NCBI GenBank assembly: GCA_964458645.1
Contig: CAYWJU010000008.1
Location: forward strand, 1 to 64,000
Direction of reading: 5' to 3'
Length of the DNA: 64,000 bases
Origin: DAORHV01 sp964458645
GTDB taxonomy: Bacteria; Patescibacteriota; Gracilibacteria; Peribacterales; Peribacteraceae
Part shown: positions 31,831 to 40,028 of the stretch, in pieces
Layout: every line of letters begins with the position of its first letter
Position numbering within the stretch: the stretch's first letter is position 1
The notes under the pieces: generated by a model
Databases searched by the model: none
The model's input: the letters and a program-made list of their open reading frames with translations, nothing else
What the model was told of the DNA's origin: nothing
Program-made: the position numbers and the translations under genes

Positions 31831-33555
31831 ATGTCGGAATACAAAAATACACAACTGGAAGCGCAGGAGGCAGCGCAAAAAGCCGACGTCCCCGGCGAGG
31901 TTTTGCACGGCATGCGGACGGATGCGCACGAGAACGTGAACGATGTCCTACAGATGGACGCGCACGCCGTCGCCGTGGCTGAATTTCGTCGGTTCATGAA
32001 AGTCGACGAATATCACGATCCTGATCTGCGATCGATGATCACGAAGAAAGACGAGCTGCTTTCTGCAGATCCATATCTGCTGAATGACCCCGCGTTGCGC
32101 GCCGATATCGCCGCCTACGCCGGACGGTATTTGAAAGCAGAACTCGCAGGTGTCGTGGCGGCGTTTGGATTGGGGGCGGCCGACGTGCAAAACCACATGA
32201 AGCCCGTCGTGCTGGAGGGCTTGAAACGCATGATGAGTAAGGACGAACAGAAAGGTATTTTGACCATGTTCCCAGGACTCCCCGATGATCCTGAATGGCA
32301 TGATGCGGCACGACCGGCGGCACTGAAATCACTGCGCGCCGGTTCAACGGATTGGGTGCAGCGCCTGCGCGATGACGGCTTGCTGGCAGCGTCGTTTTTC
32401 GACGAAAGCATCCGCCGCGCATGCGAGGTCGGCATCGCCGACCTGCTGCGTTCGGACTACGTCTTCAAAGCCAAGTCGCTCATAGATTGGGCCACGGCCA
32501 CGTTCGGAAATAAGGAAGCGTGGGAGCGAGTGTTCGACGAAAGCGTGCGTCACGAGGTGCGCGAATTGAGCATCGAAGGGGCGGAAGACGGCGAGCCTAC
32601 CGACGACGGCAAACGATTCTTCGCCGATCCGTCGCTGGTGCGCACCGACCGCGAAACCCAGAATGCCTACGAGGCATGGTGCGATCGCCTTCGTCCAGCA
32701 TGGACGATGAACCGCTTCGTGGACGCGTACGCCATGGACATCCCGCTGCGTGGTTCGCAGATGCGGCTCACCAACCTGCCTGAAGATTTCAAAAAAATGC
32801 CGCACGTCGCCATGGTGTACTGTCAGCAAAAACTAGAACGCCTGTTCCCGAACGCCAATCTGCGAGCACTGCAACTGTCCGCCGATCCGACAACGAAGAA
32901 TGCATATTATCGACTGGGCAGTAACGTGGTCACGGTGCCGGCAGATGAACTGCTGCTGGATTTGTTCGAGTCGATCGGCGAGGAAGCCGGTCATGCCATC
33001 CGCCATGCGGTGGGACCCGAAGGCGAAAGGAATGAGGAAATGACGCATGAGTTTTTCGGATTTCTCGGCAGAATGATGCTGTTCGAGCAGGTGAAGAACG
33101 TAAAAACCAGTGCGTTCTTCCAGAAGCACGACGGGGCGACGCGCGTATCCGGCGGTGATGAAATCAACTTCCTGTATGGGCCGCGTTCACTGCGCAAGCG
33201 CAACCAGCAAACGCGAGCCAGGAAAACGTGGACCCGCACACGCTCCCGACTCCGCAGCGAAGCGGTTGCGGCTGGCGAACAGCCGCAGCTCAGCAACCAT
33301 CGCGCAAGAGAAAAAGTGATACAAACGCCAGCGCGCGCGAAAGACCGCGAGCTGTTGGTCAATTACGAAAGTTCACTCATTCATCAGCGCGGCTACAAAT
33401 ACGCCGCAATGCACTTCACGCCGGACGTCATGGGCCGAGTCGATTTTGAAAAAGTATTCTCGTTACCCGACGAAGAGGTGCGCAAACGTTTCTTTCGTCC
33501 GGATCCGGATTTTTCCGGTCTGTGGCGGGTAGAATCCGGCGAAAAACCCGCGTGA
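31831..33555 (+). CDS. Large hypothetical protein with metallopeptidase-like EEAGH site
   Basis: A 574-residue soluble protein, mostly helical, not recognised as a whole. Near residues 379-390 it has FESIGEEAGHAIRH, and 20 or so residues later THEFFGFLGRM. The first segment looks like a zincin helix in which HExxH has become EExGH, while the second offers HE. Either a peptidase with shifted ligands or an inactive derivative is possible. The region around 470-500 is basic and probably disordered. TAAAAT lies 7 bases before the ATG. It stands between tRNA-Thr and rnpB. Confidence 0.7.
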   Translation: MSEYKNTQLEAQEAAQKADVPGEVLHGMRTDAHENVNDVLQMDAHAVAVAEFRRFMKVDEYHDPDLRSMITKKDELLSADPYLLNDPALRADIAAYAGRYLKAELAGVVAAFGLGAADVQNHMKPVVLEGLKRMMSKDEQKGILTMFPGLPDDPEWHDAARPAALKSLRAGSTDWVQRLRDDGLLAASFFDESIRRACEVGIADLLRSDYVFKAKSLIDWATATFGNKEAWERVFDESVRHEVRELSIEGAEDGEPTDDGKRFFADPSLVRTDRETQNAYEAWCDRLRPAWTMNRFVDAYAMDIPLRGSQMRLTNLPEDFKKMPHVAMVYCQQKLERLFPNANLRALQLSADPTTKNAYYRLGSNVVTVPADELLLDLFESIGEEAGHAIRHAVGPEGERNEEMTHEFFGFLGRMMLFEQVKNVKTSAFFQKHDGATRVSGGDEINFLYGPRSLRKRNQQTRARKTWTRTRSRLRSEAVAAGEQPQLSNHRAREKVIQTPARAKDRELLVNYESSLIHQRGYKYAAMHFTPDVMGRVDFEKVFSLPDEEVRKRFFRPDPDFSGLWRVESGEKPA

Positions 33556-33559
33556 GTGA

Positions 33560-33588
33560 TTGTCCAACAACCGAATTTCAGGGATAAT
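33560..33588 (+). promoter_or_regulatory. Promoter of rnpB
   Basis: TTGTCC (33560-33565) and GATAAT (33583-33588) are 17 bases apart; the predicted start coincides with the first base of RNase P RNA helix P1 at about 33595. Confidence 0.75.
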
Positions 33589-33594
33589 AAGGAT

Positions 33595-33997
33595 CCTGCT
33601 CTTTGGGCGACCGCCGCGGTGCTTGCACCGGGGAGGAACGTCCGGACACCAATGGAACGCCATGTGGGTAACGCCCACCCACGCGCGATATACCTAAAAC
33701 GCGCGTGAGGACTAGTGCCACAGAGACGAGTCCCGTCACGTACATCTCCGGTCTCCGGGGACCAAACGATGGGAAGTGAAACGGCCCTACGGGGCCCCTG
33801 TAGTGATGCGCAAGCATCTACTGCAGGGCGGTAAACTCTTGGTGGTGCAAGGAGGAATTGGGTGGCAGGAGTTCGCGATGGTTCCGTCGCGCCAGCTACC
33901 CCTCCGCTTGAGGCGCCGAGCAATCGGCGTCCTAGAGAGATGGTCGCCTCATTCCGCGCAAGCGGGAGAGACAGAATCCGGCGTACAGAAGGGCAGG
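33595..33997 (+). ncRNA. rnpB: RNase P RNA (class A)
   Basis: All universal blocks are present in order: GAGGAACGTCCGGACA (about 33632-33648), CCACAGAGACGAG, GGTAAACTCTTGGTGGTGCAAGG, and GACAGAATCCGGCGTACAG near the 3' end. P1 forms between CCTGCTCTTT (33595-33604) and AGAAGGGCAGG (33987-33997). The length of about 403 bases fits a class A RNA. Frames read across it are therefore not genes. It processes tRNA 5' ends. Confidence 0.96.
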
Positions 33998-34004
33998 ACA
34001 AACG

Positions 34005-34030
34005 ACATCCGGGCAGCCGGATGTTTTTTG
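34005..34030 (+). terminator. Rho-independent terminator of rnpB
   Basis: ACATCCGG (34005-34012) pairs with CCGGATGT (34017-34024) around GCAG, with T6 following. Confidence 0.95.
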
Positions 34031-34035
34031 TATTC

Positions 34036-34125
34036 CAGAAACCCAAAGAATCCGATGAAACCGACGATGCCGAGGAAGGCGGCTATTCTTCGGAATCTTC
34101 GGTTTCATCGGCGTCCTCCGGGATA
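34036..34125. repeat. GGATTCTTCGG-type intergenic repeat, copy a
   Basis: Two facing arms carry the same motif: the minus strand reads TCGGTTTCATCGGATTCTTT and the plus strand TTCTTCGGAATCTTCGGTTT. They fold as an imperfect hairpin. Related runs lie at 44411, 58250 and 62540. The TATACT of the next gene follows immediately. Confidence 0.55.
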
Positions 34126-34142
34126 GGCTATACTCAGCCCCT

Positions 34143-35534
34143 GTGAAGTACTCCGAGATCCTCTTCGGCGTCCTGCGCGTGCCTCTGGATGCGCTCGCGG
34201 CGTTGGCGGCGTTGCTGCTGGCCTACCGTCTGCGCGAAGCGAACATCGACCTGTTGCCCGGCATGCAGATCATTACTCAGCCGTCGAATCTGCCTGTCTT
34301 TTCGTACTACTTGCAAACATTCGTGCTGCCGTGGGTCGGCGTGTACATCGGTCTGAGCGCGGTACTGCGGTTGTATCACCTACGCATTACGCTCGGCGCG
34401 TGGCATGAAATGGGCCGAGTCGCTCTGGCAGCGAGTATGTGGCTCATGTTGATTATCGCGTGGTTTTTCTTGGTGGAGAAGCAACTGTTCTTCTCGCGCG
34501 CACTGTTGTTGCAATCGACCGTGCTGCTCATGGTGTTCGCCATGGCCGGACGAGCGGCAGTCGTGCTGTTGCAGCGAGCGTGCTTGCGACGCAATATCGG
34601 TGTTCGCACAGTCGTGTCGTTCGGCGGACGCGAATTGCCGCACGTCATGCACGAAGCATTGCGCGGCGAGCCGCGCTTCCGTTACATCGGCCACTTGTCC
34701 GATCTGGATGGGCTCAAGCGCTTCGAGAACGAACGTCCAATCGACCTCATCTTGCATACCGATCCGCTGCCGAACGGCGAAGAAACTGCGCAACTGATCG
34801 ACTACTGCCGCAGTCACCACATCGGTTATTCGTTTCTGCCGCCAGTATTCGTGGATTCGCCACACCAACTCTCCATGGATCGCCTTGGCTTAGTGCCGTT
34901 GCTCAAGTTCGAACCGACACCGCTGGACGGTTGGGGCCGCGTCTGGAAACGCCTGTTCGACGTCATCGGCGGTATTGCCCTGCTTGTCGTCCTGAGTCCA
35001 TTGCTCGTGGTTATCTCGGTATTGGTGCTGCTGACAAGCGGCTGGCCGATTTTGTATATCAGCCGACGCGTCGGGCAACATTGCTGCGGCAGCATCCCTG
35101 TGTTGAAATTCCGCACCATGATCCGCGATGCCGATGCACGCAAGCAGGAGTTCGCCGAACTCAGTCACCGCGACGGCCCCCTGTTCAAGGTCCAGAATGA
35201 TCCGCGCGTCACGCCCATCGGCCGCCTCTTGCGACGTTGGAGCGCTGATGAATTCCCACAATTGTTCAATGTGATCGTCGGCCAGCTCTCGCTAGTGGGC
35301 CCGCGTCCGCATCTGCCGGATGAAGTCCGCAAATACCGCGAAGACCAACGCCGCGTGTTCGCCGTGCGTCCGGGCGTGACCGGGTTGGCGCAAGTATCCG
35401 GCCGCTCGAATTTGAAATTTGAAGACGAGGTTCGCTACGACATGCAGTACATTGAAGAGTGGTCGCTGGCGCTGGATATGTGGATTTTGTGGCGCACCGT
35501 CTTCGTGGTGCTGTGGGGGAAAGGAGCGGATTAG
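34143..35534 (+). CDS. Undecaprenyl-phosphate sugar-1-phosphate transferase (WcaJ/WbaP type)
   Basis: A 463-residue polyisoprenyl-phosphate hexose-1-phosphate transferase. Four to five N-terminal membrane helices and a Rossmann-like middle part lead to the catalytic domain from about residue 275: KRLFDVIGGIALL, the KFRTM segment, then SADEFPQLFNVIVGQLSLVG and PRPHLPDEV. It starts a lipid-linked surface glycan by loading a sugar phosphate onto the carrier. GTG 34143 lies 8 bases after TATACT. Glycosyltransferases and the Wzm/Wzt exporter elsewhere in the window could act in the same pathway. Confidence 0.93.
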   Translation: MKYSEILFGVLRVPLDALAALAALLLAYRLREANIDLLPGMQIITQPSNLPVFSYYLQTFVLPWVGVYIGLSAVLRLYHLRITLGAWHEMGRVALAASMWLMLIIAWFFLVEKQLFFSRALLLQSTVLLMVFAMAGRAAVVLLQRACLRRNIGVRTVVSFGGRELPHVMHEALRGEPRFRYIGHLSDLDGLKRFENERPIDLILHTDPLPNGEETAQLIDYCRSHHIGYSFLPPVFVDSPHQLSMDRLGLVPLLKFEPTPLDGWGRVWKRLFDVIGGIALLVVLSPLLVVISVLVLLTSGWPILYISRRVGQHCCGSIPVLKFRTMIRDADARKQEFAELSHRDGPLFKVQNDPRVTPIGRLLRRWSADEFPQLFNVIVGQLSLVGPRPHLPDEVRKYREDQRRVFAVRPGVTGLAQVSGRSNLKFEDEVRYDMQYIEEWSLALDMWILWRTVFVVLWGKGAD

Positions 35535-35563
35535 AAAATCCAAAATAGGTCTTCTTGGATTTT
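35535..35563. terminator. Bidirectional hairpin between convergent genes
   Basis: AAAATCCAA (35535-35543) and TTGGATTTT (35555-35563) form a 9-bp stem whose ends are A and T runs, suitable for ending transcripts from both directions. Confidence 0.65.
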
Positions 35564-35586
35564 GGGATTTGATATTTTCCCAGGCG

Positions 35587-37923
35587 CTATAACAACGACA
35601 GCTGCCCGGCATCGGGTTTCTTCTTCGACGGCTTTGGCGCAGGCGCCGACGCAGCAGCCCTCACCGACGCTGCGGATGGAGCGGCGGGCATGCCAAGCGT
35701 GTCCAGGTAGGCTCGGATTTGTTTGCCATACCCCTTGGTACGCAGGCGTTCATCCAGATAATCGGCAATGGCATCTGCAGTGCGGTGTTTGCAGAACGTG
35801 CGCAGCAGACGGAACAGGCGATGCATGAGACGCGGCAACGAGTACTCGCCGAACGGATCGCGGAACCTGCCTGCACGACGGCCGATGACGGCGTGTGACG
35901 GATGGTCGAATGGCAGCGTCTGCACCAGCAAGCGGTCCACCGTATTCGGCGGAAGCTCGAAGGTTTCGTATGACCACGGCGTAAGAACCAATACTGCCGG
36001 TGCGGGTGCCGCGGCGAATTCGGCCTGCATTCTCCCCTGTCCACCGTTAAATCCCTGGCAGATGAGCGTTACGCCCTCTTGCTCCAAGCGCAGCGCATGG
36101 CGTACGAACACGTCTTCAATAATGCGCTTGCTGCCGACCAGCAACACCGTCTTGCCGGTAAACGTGCCGGCGAACAACGCCTGCAGTCCCATGCCCTCGG
36201 TGAACACGATGTCCGGTCCGCCTTGCGAGGCGTCTGGCACTGCGACGATTGTCGTCTTCATGCCCACTGCCAATATTGCGCCGAGTGTCTTGGCGCTGCC
36301 GGGCGGAATCAACAATGCCGTCGGGTAGACATCGAAGAGTTGTTCTTTCAGCACGACGGCAATGTCCTCGGGGACCGACTTTAAGTGGCGGCTGCCGTCC
36401 TGAAACACTTCCATCCATGTAATGCGTCCGTGCAGATTTTCCGGAGTAAGAATGCGGGCGATATTCTCGAGGTAATGCTGCACGCGTGCGCCGACTCCGG
36501 ATTGCATCAATTGCTCGATAATGTCACGCAAGCCCTCGGCTTCACGACTATGAATGTCGGCATCCACGACGTACCGCAAATCGGTGCCGGCACACGTTTT
36601 CTCCAACCAAATTTCCAAGAGATCGACCAATTTTGTCAGTGTGGCGTCACCTGCGGCACCTGCACGTAACGGCGCCACCGGGCAGTACCAGCCGAATGCG
36701 GTAGTGGCGGTGTCTTCCAGCATGGACGCGTCGTCGATGACGATTTCACAATTCTTCCCGAGCAACGCCGACTTGTCCTCGGCGAGTTTCAGTAGCTCTT
36801 GGTGATCCACCACGACCGTCGCGGCATCATTGGAAACCTGTTTCAGATACGCCTCCTCGCCTCTTGCACAGGCCAACTTGCCGGTCCACACAGAGTGTTC
36901 GTCGCCGTGCAGCGGGATCTGCGCACGCACCGACGGTGCGTAGAGCTTTAACTTCATTGCCAGCGTGCACTCGTCTTCCGTGAACGCCTCCTGTTTCAAG
37001 AATGTTTCGGCTGCGGCAGGACGTAAAACGAGTTCAGGCGGATACAGCACGCACGCACCGTCGGGAACGCCGAAGCGACGGACCCAGGCCTCGATGTTCT
37101 TCACGGCGACCCAGCGCTGCCACGGCAGGTCGCGACCTGCGTGGCGCTGCTTGCCCTTGGCCGATGGACGCATGCAGCCGAGGACGAACTCTGGCTGCAG
37201 CCCTTCTTCCACCAACTGCACGGAACCGATTGTTGGAGTAATCGCGACACTGATATCGGCATGTGCAGATGCGTCTTTCACCACGCCGCGCTTTAGCCAT
37301 TGCGGACGACTCTTGCCGACAGATTCGCTCGTCAGTCCCTCGAACAACATGCGGTACCCGGCCGGCGAACGAGCGGCGATACTGGCAATGTCGGCGCGCG
37401 CGTCGGGCGGCAGCTGCGACAAGCGTTCCCAGCAATGTGACAGTAGTTCGAGTGTGGCATGCACGTCGCCAAGCGCACGGTGCTTGGGTTCGTGGTTCAG
37501 CTTCAAGATTTCGCTCATGTACCCCAGCGAGTAGCTGGAGAGTTCCGGGAACACGATGCTGGCCAGCATGGACGTATCGATCCATGGCTGTGCGGACAAA
37601 TCCCAACCCTCGCCTTTCAGCATGCCGATGTCGAAGCGCACGTTCTGGCCCACAATGAGGGTGTCCGACGTCACCATCGCCGAAATTTTGGGCAAGATGT
37701 CGGCAAACGCCGGCTTACCCTTCAGGTCTTCGTTCTTAATCTGCGTGATGACCTGCACGTGCGGAGGGATCTCGCCCGGAATAGACAGCAATTGCTCGTA
37801 CGTCTCCACAACCTTGCCGCCCTTCACGTCCACGCAGGCATATTCGATGACCCGGTGCGTGCGCGGAACAAAACCCGTCGTCTCGGTATCCAGCACCAGT
37901 AATGGAATGTTCGGCAGCTTCAC
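35587..37923 (-). CDS. DEDDh exonuclease fused to a degenerate DinG-like helicase
   Basis: A 778-residue protein. Residues 5-170 are a DnaQ-type 3'-5' exonuclease (LLVLDTETTGF, GQNVRFDIGML, HRALGDVHATLELL). The rest follows the DinG/XPD-like plan, with VVVDHQELLKLAED and a C-terminal SLPRLMHRLFRLLR...YLDERL, but there is no Walker A GKT motif and the DEAH box reads IVIDDASML. The helicase part is therefore probably unable to hydrolyse ATP. The start is GTG 37923, six bases after TATGCT. Likely role: DNA repair or trimming, with the helicase part kept for binding. Confidence 0.8.
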   Translation of the reverse strand: MKLPNIPLLVLDTETTGFVPRTHRVIEYACVDVKGGKVVETYEQLLSIPGEIPPHVQVITQIKNEDLKGKPAFADILPKISAMVTSDTLIVGQNVRFDIGMLKGEGWDLSAQPWIDTSMLASIVFPELSSYSLGYMSEILKLNHEPKHRALGDVHATLELLSHCWERLSQLPPDARADIASIAARSPAGYRMLFEGLTSESVGKSRPQWLKRGVVKDASAHADISVAITPTIGSVQLVEEGLQPEFVLGCMRPSAKGKQRHAGRDLPWQRWVAVKNIEAWVRRFGVPDGACVLYPPELVLRPAAAETFLKQEAFTEDECTLAMKLKLYAPSVRAQIPLHGDEHSVWTGKLACARGEEAYLKQVSNDAATVVVDHQELLKLAEDKSALLGKNCEIVIDDASMLEDTATTAFGWYCPVAPLRAGAAGDATLTKLVDLLEIWLEKTCAGTDLRYVVDADIHSREAEGLRDIIEQLMQSGVGARVQHYLENIARILTPENLHGRITWMEVFQDGSRHLKSVPEDIAVVLKEQLFDVYPTALLIPPGSAKTLGAILAVGMKTTIVAVPDASQGGPDIVFTEGMGLQALFAGTFTGKTVLLVGSKRIIEDVFVRHALRLEQEGVTLICQGFNGGQGRMQAEFAAAPAPAVLVLTPWSYETFELPPNTVDRLLVQTLPFDHPSHAVIGRRAGRFRDPFGEYSLPRLMHRLFRLLRTFCKHRTADAIADYLDERLRTKGYGKQIRAYLDTLGMPAAPSAASVRAAASAPAPKPSKKKPDAGQLSLL

Positions 37924-37968
37924 CCTCGCAGCATAGCGTAGTGCGGCGAACCGCGGACATCGAAATTC

Positions 37969-37994
37969 GCCGCGCCCCTCGTAAGGGACGCGGC
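37969..37994 (-). terminator. GC-rich stem-loop after the 38009 gene
   Basis: GCCGCGTCCC and GGGGCGCGGC (minus strand) form ten pairs with one wobble around a 6-base loop, without a T run. It also lies in the region upstream of the exonuclease gene. Confidence 0.5.
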
Positions 37995-38008
37995 GATGCG
38001 ATAGGGAA

Positions 38009-38500
38009 TCAGAGGCCATCATTCGGCGTACGGCGCGGCACGATCACGCCGGAGAAATCTGCGGGCAGGGCGTTCGCGACCGGAGGACTCATGAACTCGC
38101 GGTCTTCACCTCGGAACTGCAACTCCAGACGGAAATGCCTGAAGTGATCATGGGGGCGGCAGAAGCGCGCAGACTTGATGATCTTGCGGGATGAAACCCG
38201 CATGCGCGGCCAGGCGGCCAGTTCCTCGGCTGGGAACTCGGGGTCGCCGAGGTTGTCCCAATCCTTGGGCGCCAGACGCCAGCGATCGGCATCGACGAGC
38301 TGGAGGCGGAAGTGTTCGACGATGAATCCATCGGCACTGTCGCCTTGCTCGACGACGACTTCCGCGCCGCCAATCAGGAATGTGTAGCAAGCGACGATCC
38401 ATGCCTCGCTACTCGCCAGGGGTCCAGAGACACGGATAAGTGCCGGCGCTGCGCCGTCACCCCGGACACCGTACTGATCAACAATCATTCGAGCCGTCAT
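38009..38500 (-). CDS. Hypothetical protein of foreign appearance
   Basis: A 163-residue soluble protein with mixed alpha/beta character (VEHFRLQLVDADRWRLAPKD; HDHFRHFRLELQFRGEDREF). No signal peptide, membrane segment or known domain is seen. The coding sequence has high GC, and GGAG lies 9 bases before the ATG. The transcript from the promoter at 38605-38632 would have a leader of about 100 bases with a perfect TCGCGAA/TTCGCGA hairpin. These features set it apart from nusA and the exonuclease gene on either side. Confidence 0.6.
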   Translation of the reverse strand: MTARMIVDQYGVRGDGAAPALIRVSGPLASSEAWIVACYTFLIGGAEVVVEQGDSADGFIVEHFRLQLVDADRWRLAPKDWDNLGDPEFPAEELAAWPRMRVSSRKIIKSARFCRPHDHFRHFRLELQFRGEDREFMSPPVANALPADFSGVIVPRRTPNDGL

Positions 38501-38604
38501 GACTACTGACTCCGCACTGCTGCAGCCCCCATTCGCGAATATCTTTCGCGATGCCTATGGAAGCTGCAGCGTGAGGATTGGGGTACGACAAAGAGCGGTC
38601 GCGC

Positions 38605-38632
38605 ATAGTAATGCCTCCACGCGGCATGTCAA
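38605..38632 (-). promoter_or_regulatory. Consensus promoter of the 38009 gene
   Basis: Minus-strand TTGACA (38632-38627) and TACTAT (38610-38605) are 16 bases apart, directly after an A/T run and just behind the nusA terminator. Confidence 0.7.
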
Positions 38633-38653
38633 TTTTTTTGTACATTGGACAAT

Positions 38654-38684
38654 CAAAAACCGCGCCCGGTGAGGAGCGCGGCTT
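38654..38684 (-). terminator. Rho-independent terminator of nusA
   Basis: On the minus strand CCGCGC pairs with GCGCGG (38681-38676 with 38665-38660), with T5 following. It lies about 20 bases after the nusA stop. Confidence 0.85.
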
Positions 38685-38703
38685 TGGCTTGTATTGCGGA
38701 GTA

Positions 38704-39906
38704 TTAAGCGGCCGCCTCTTCGCTCTTCTTCGGCTCTTCGGCCGGAGTCTCTGCGGCAACAGCTTCGGAGGCGGGCGGGTTCAAGATGGCAACCGGCACA
38801 TCCTCGCCGCGCAGTTCGGCCAACTTCGCCTTGAACGCGGGTAGCTCCTCGTAGTTGTACATGTCCAGCTCGAAGCCGGTGAGCTGGGTGGCCAGGCGAA
38901 TGTTCTGACCCTTCTTGCCGATGGCCATGGGGCGCTGTGCCTCTTCCACGAACACGGCGGCACGCTTCTTGATCACACGACCTTCCTCGTCGTTGTGCTC
39001 CTGGTCGTTCACGATGATGACGGCTGAAATAGAGGCCGGCTGCAACGCGGTGGAAATCAGTTTGATCGCGTCCTCGGACCACTCGATCATATCCACGCGC
39101 TCGCCGTTGATCTCTTCCATAACGGCCTGGATGCGCACACCCTTCTGGCCCACACAGGCACCGATGGGATCGATGCGCGGGTCGCCGCTCTTCACCGCAA
39201 CCTTGGAGCGCATGCCGGCGTCGCGGGCGATGGCCATGATCTGCACGTCGCCGTTGCGAATTTCGGGGATCTCGAGTTCGAGCAGTTTGCGCACCAGGCT
39301 GGCGTGCGTGCGCGAGATGCGCAACTGCGGACCTTTGCCGGTCAGCTCGACCTTGTCGAGGTATACGCGGATGCGCTTGCCCGTGTAGTAGTGCTCGCCG
39401 GGGATCTGCTCGCGCCACGGGAGAGAAACGGTCATGCCTTCCACTTCGAGCGTGACCCAGTTCGGTTCGACCTTGGTAACGCTAGCGGTGAGCAATTCGT
39501 TCTCGCGGTCCTTGAACATTTCGAACAGCGACTTCTTCTCTACTTCCTGGAGCTTCTGGATAATCACCTGCTTGGCGGCTTGGGCGGCAATGCGTCCGTA
39601 GCCGACCGGCGTGACGTCGATTTCGATTTCGTCGCCTTCCTCGGCATCGGGCTTCACTTTCTTGGCGTCCTTCACAGACACCTCGAAGTTCTCGTTCAGG
39701 ACTTCTTCCACGACTTCTTTCACCAGGATGACGCTCGGCATGTCCTGATCCTCGCGCAGCACAATGCGGATTTCCTGCTCCTTGTTGCCGTAGTCTTTGC
39801 GGTAGGCGGTGGCGATGGCGAGTTTAACGGCCTCGAGGACGTCCTCGGGCTTCACGTTTTTCTCGGCGCAGATCTGGTTAATGGCTGCAATGAATGACGC
39901 TTTCAT
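38704..39906 (-). CDS. nusA: Transcription factor NusA
   Basis: A 400-residue NusA: N-terminal RNAP-binding domain (EDVLEAVKLAIATAYRKDY), S1 domain near residues 130-200, and KH1/KH2 (DPIGACVGQKGVRIQAVMEE; RPMAIGKKGQNIRLATQLTG). The C-terminal acidic repeats of E. coli NusA are absent and replaced by a short Ala/Glu/Pro tail. It modulates pausing and termination. The start at 39906 follows a C/T-rich leader without SD. A promoter at 39986-40014 gives an 80-base leader with a 14-base palindrome (39946-39959). The usual partners rimP and infB are not adjacent. Confidence 0.96.
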   Translation of the reverse strand: MKASFIAAINQICAEKNVKPEDVLEAVKLAIATAYRKDYGNKEQEIRIVLREDQDMPSVILVKEVVEEVLNENFEVSVKDAKKVKPDAEEGDEIEIDVTPVGYGRIAAQAAKQVIIQKLQEVEKKSLFEMFKDRENELLTASVTKVEPNWVTLEVEGMTVSLPWREQIPGEHYYTGKRIRVYLDKVELTGKGPQLRISRTHASLVRKLLELEIPEIRNGDVQIMAIARDAGMRSKVAVKSGDPRIDPIGACVGQKGVRIQAVMEEINGERVDMIEWSEDAIKLISTALQPASISAVIIVNDQEHNDEEGRVIKKRAAVFVEEAQRPMAIGKKGQNIRLATQLTGFELDMYNYEELPAFKAKLAELRGEDVPVAILNPPASEAVAAETPAEEPKKSEEAAA

Positions 39907-39945
39907 AGGATGAAGGGAAAGAGAATGATCCGGGAAGGCCACCAC

Positions 39946-40014
39946 TCCGTTTAAACGGACTAGTAGAGCTACTCAAATCATACGTATTGTACGGGTCCAG
40001 TCGCCTTTACGCAA
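39946..40014 (-). promoter_or_regulatory. nusA promoter and palindromic leader
   Basis: TTGCGT (40014-40009) and TACAAT (39991-39986) are 17 bases apart. The leader then contains the perfect palindrome TCCGTTTAAACGGA (39959-39946) about 40 bases before the ATG, either a hairpin or a protein site. Confidence 0.7.
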
Positions 40015-40028
40015 GTACATGGGCTCCT

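Noticed and set aside
33776..34126. Open frames on either strand across 33.6-34.1 kb
   Set aside because: They overlap RNase P RNA, which shows all conserved blocks and its own promoter and terminator.
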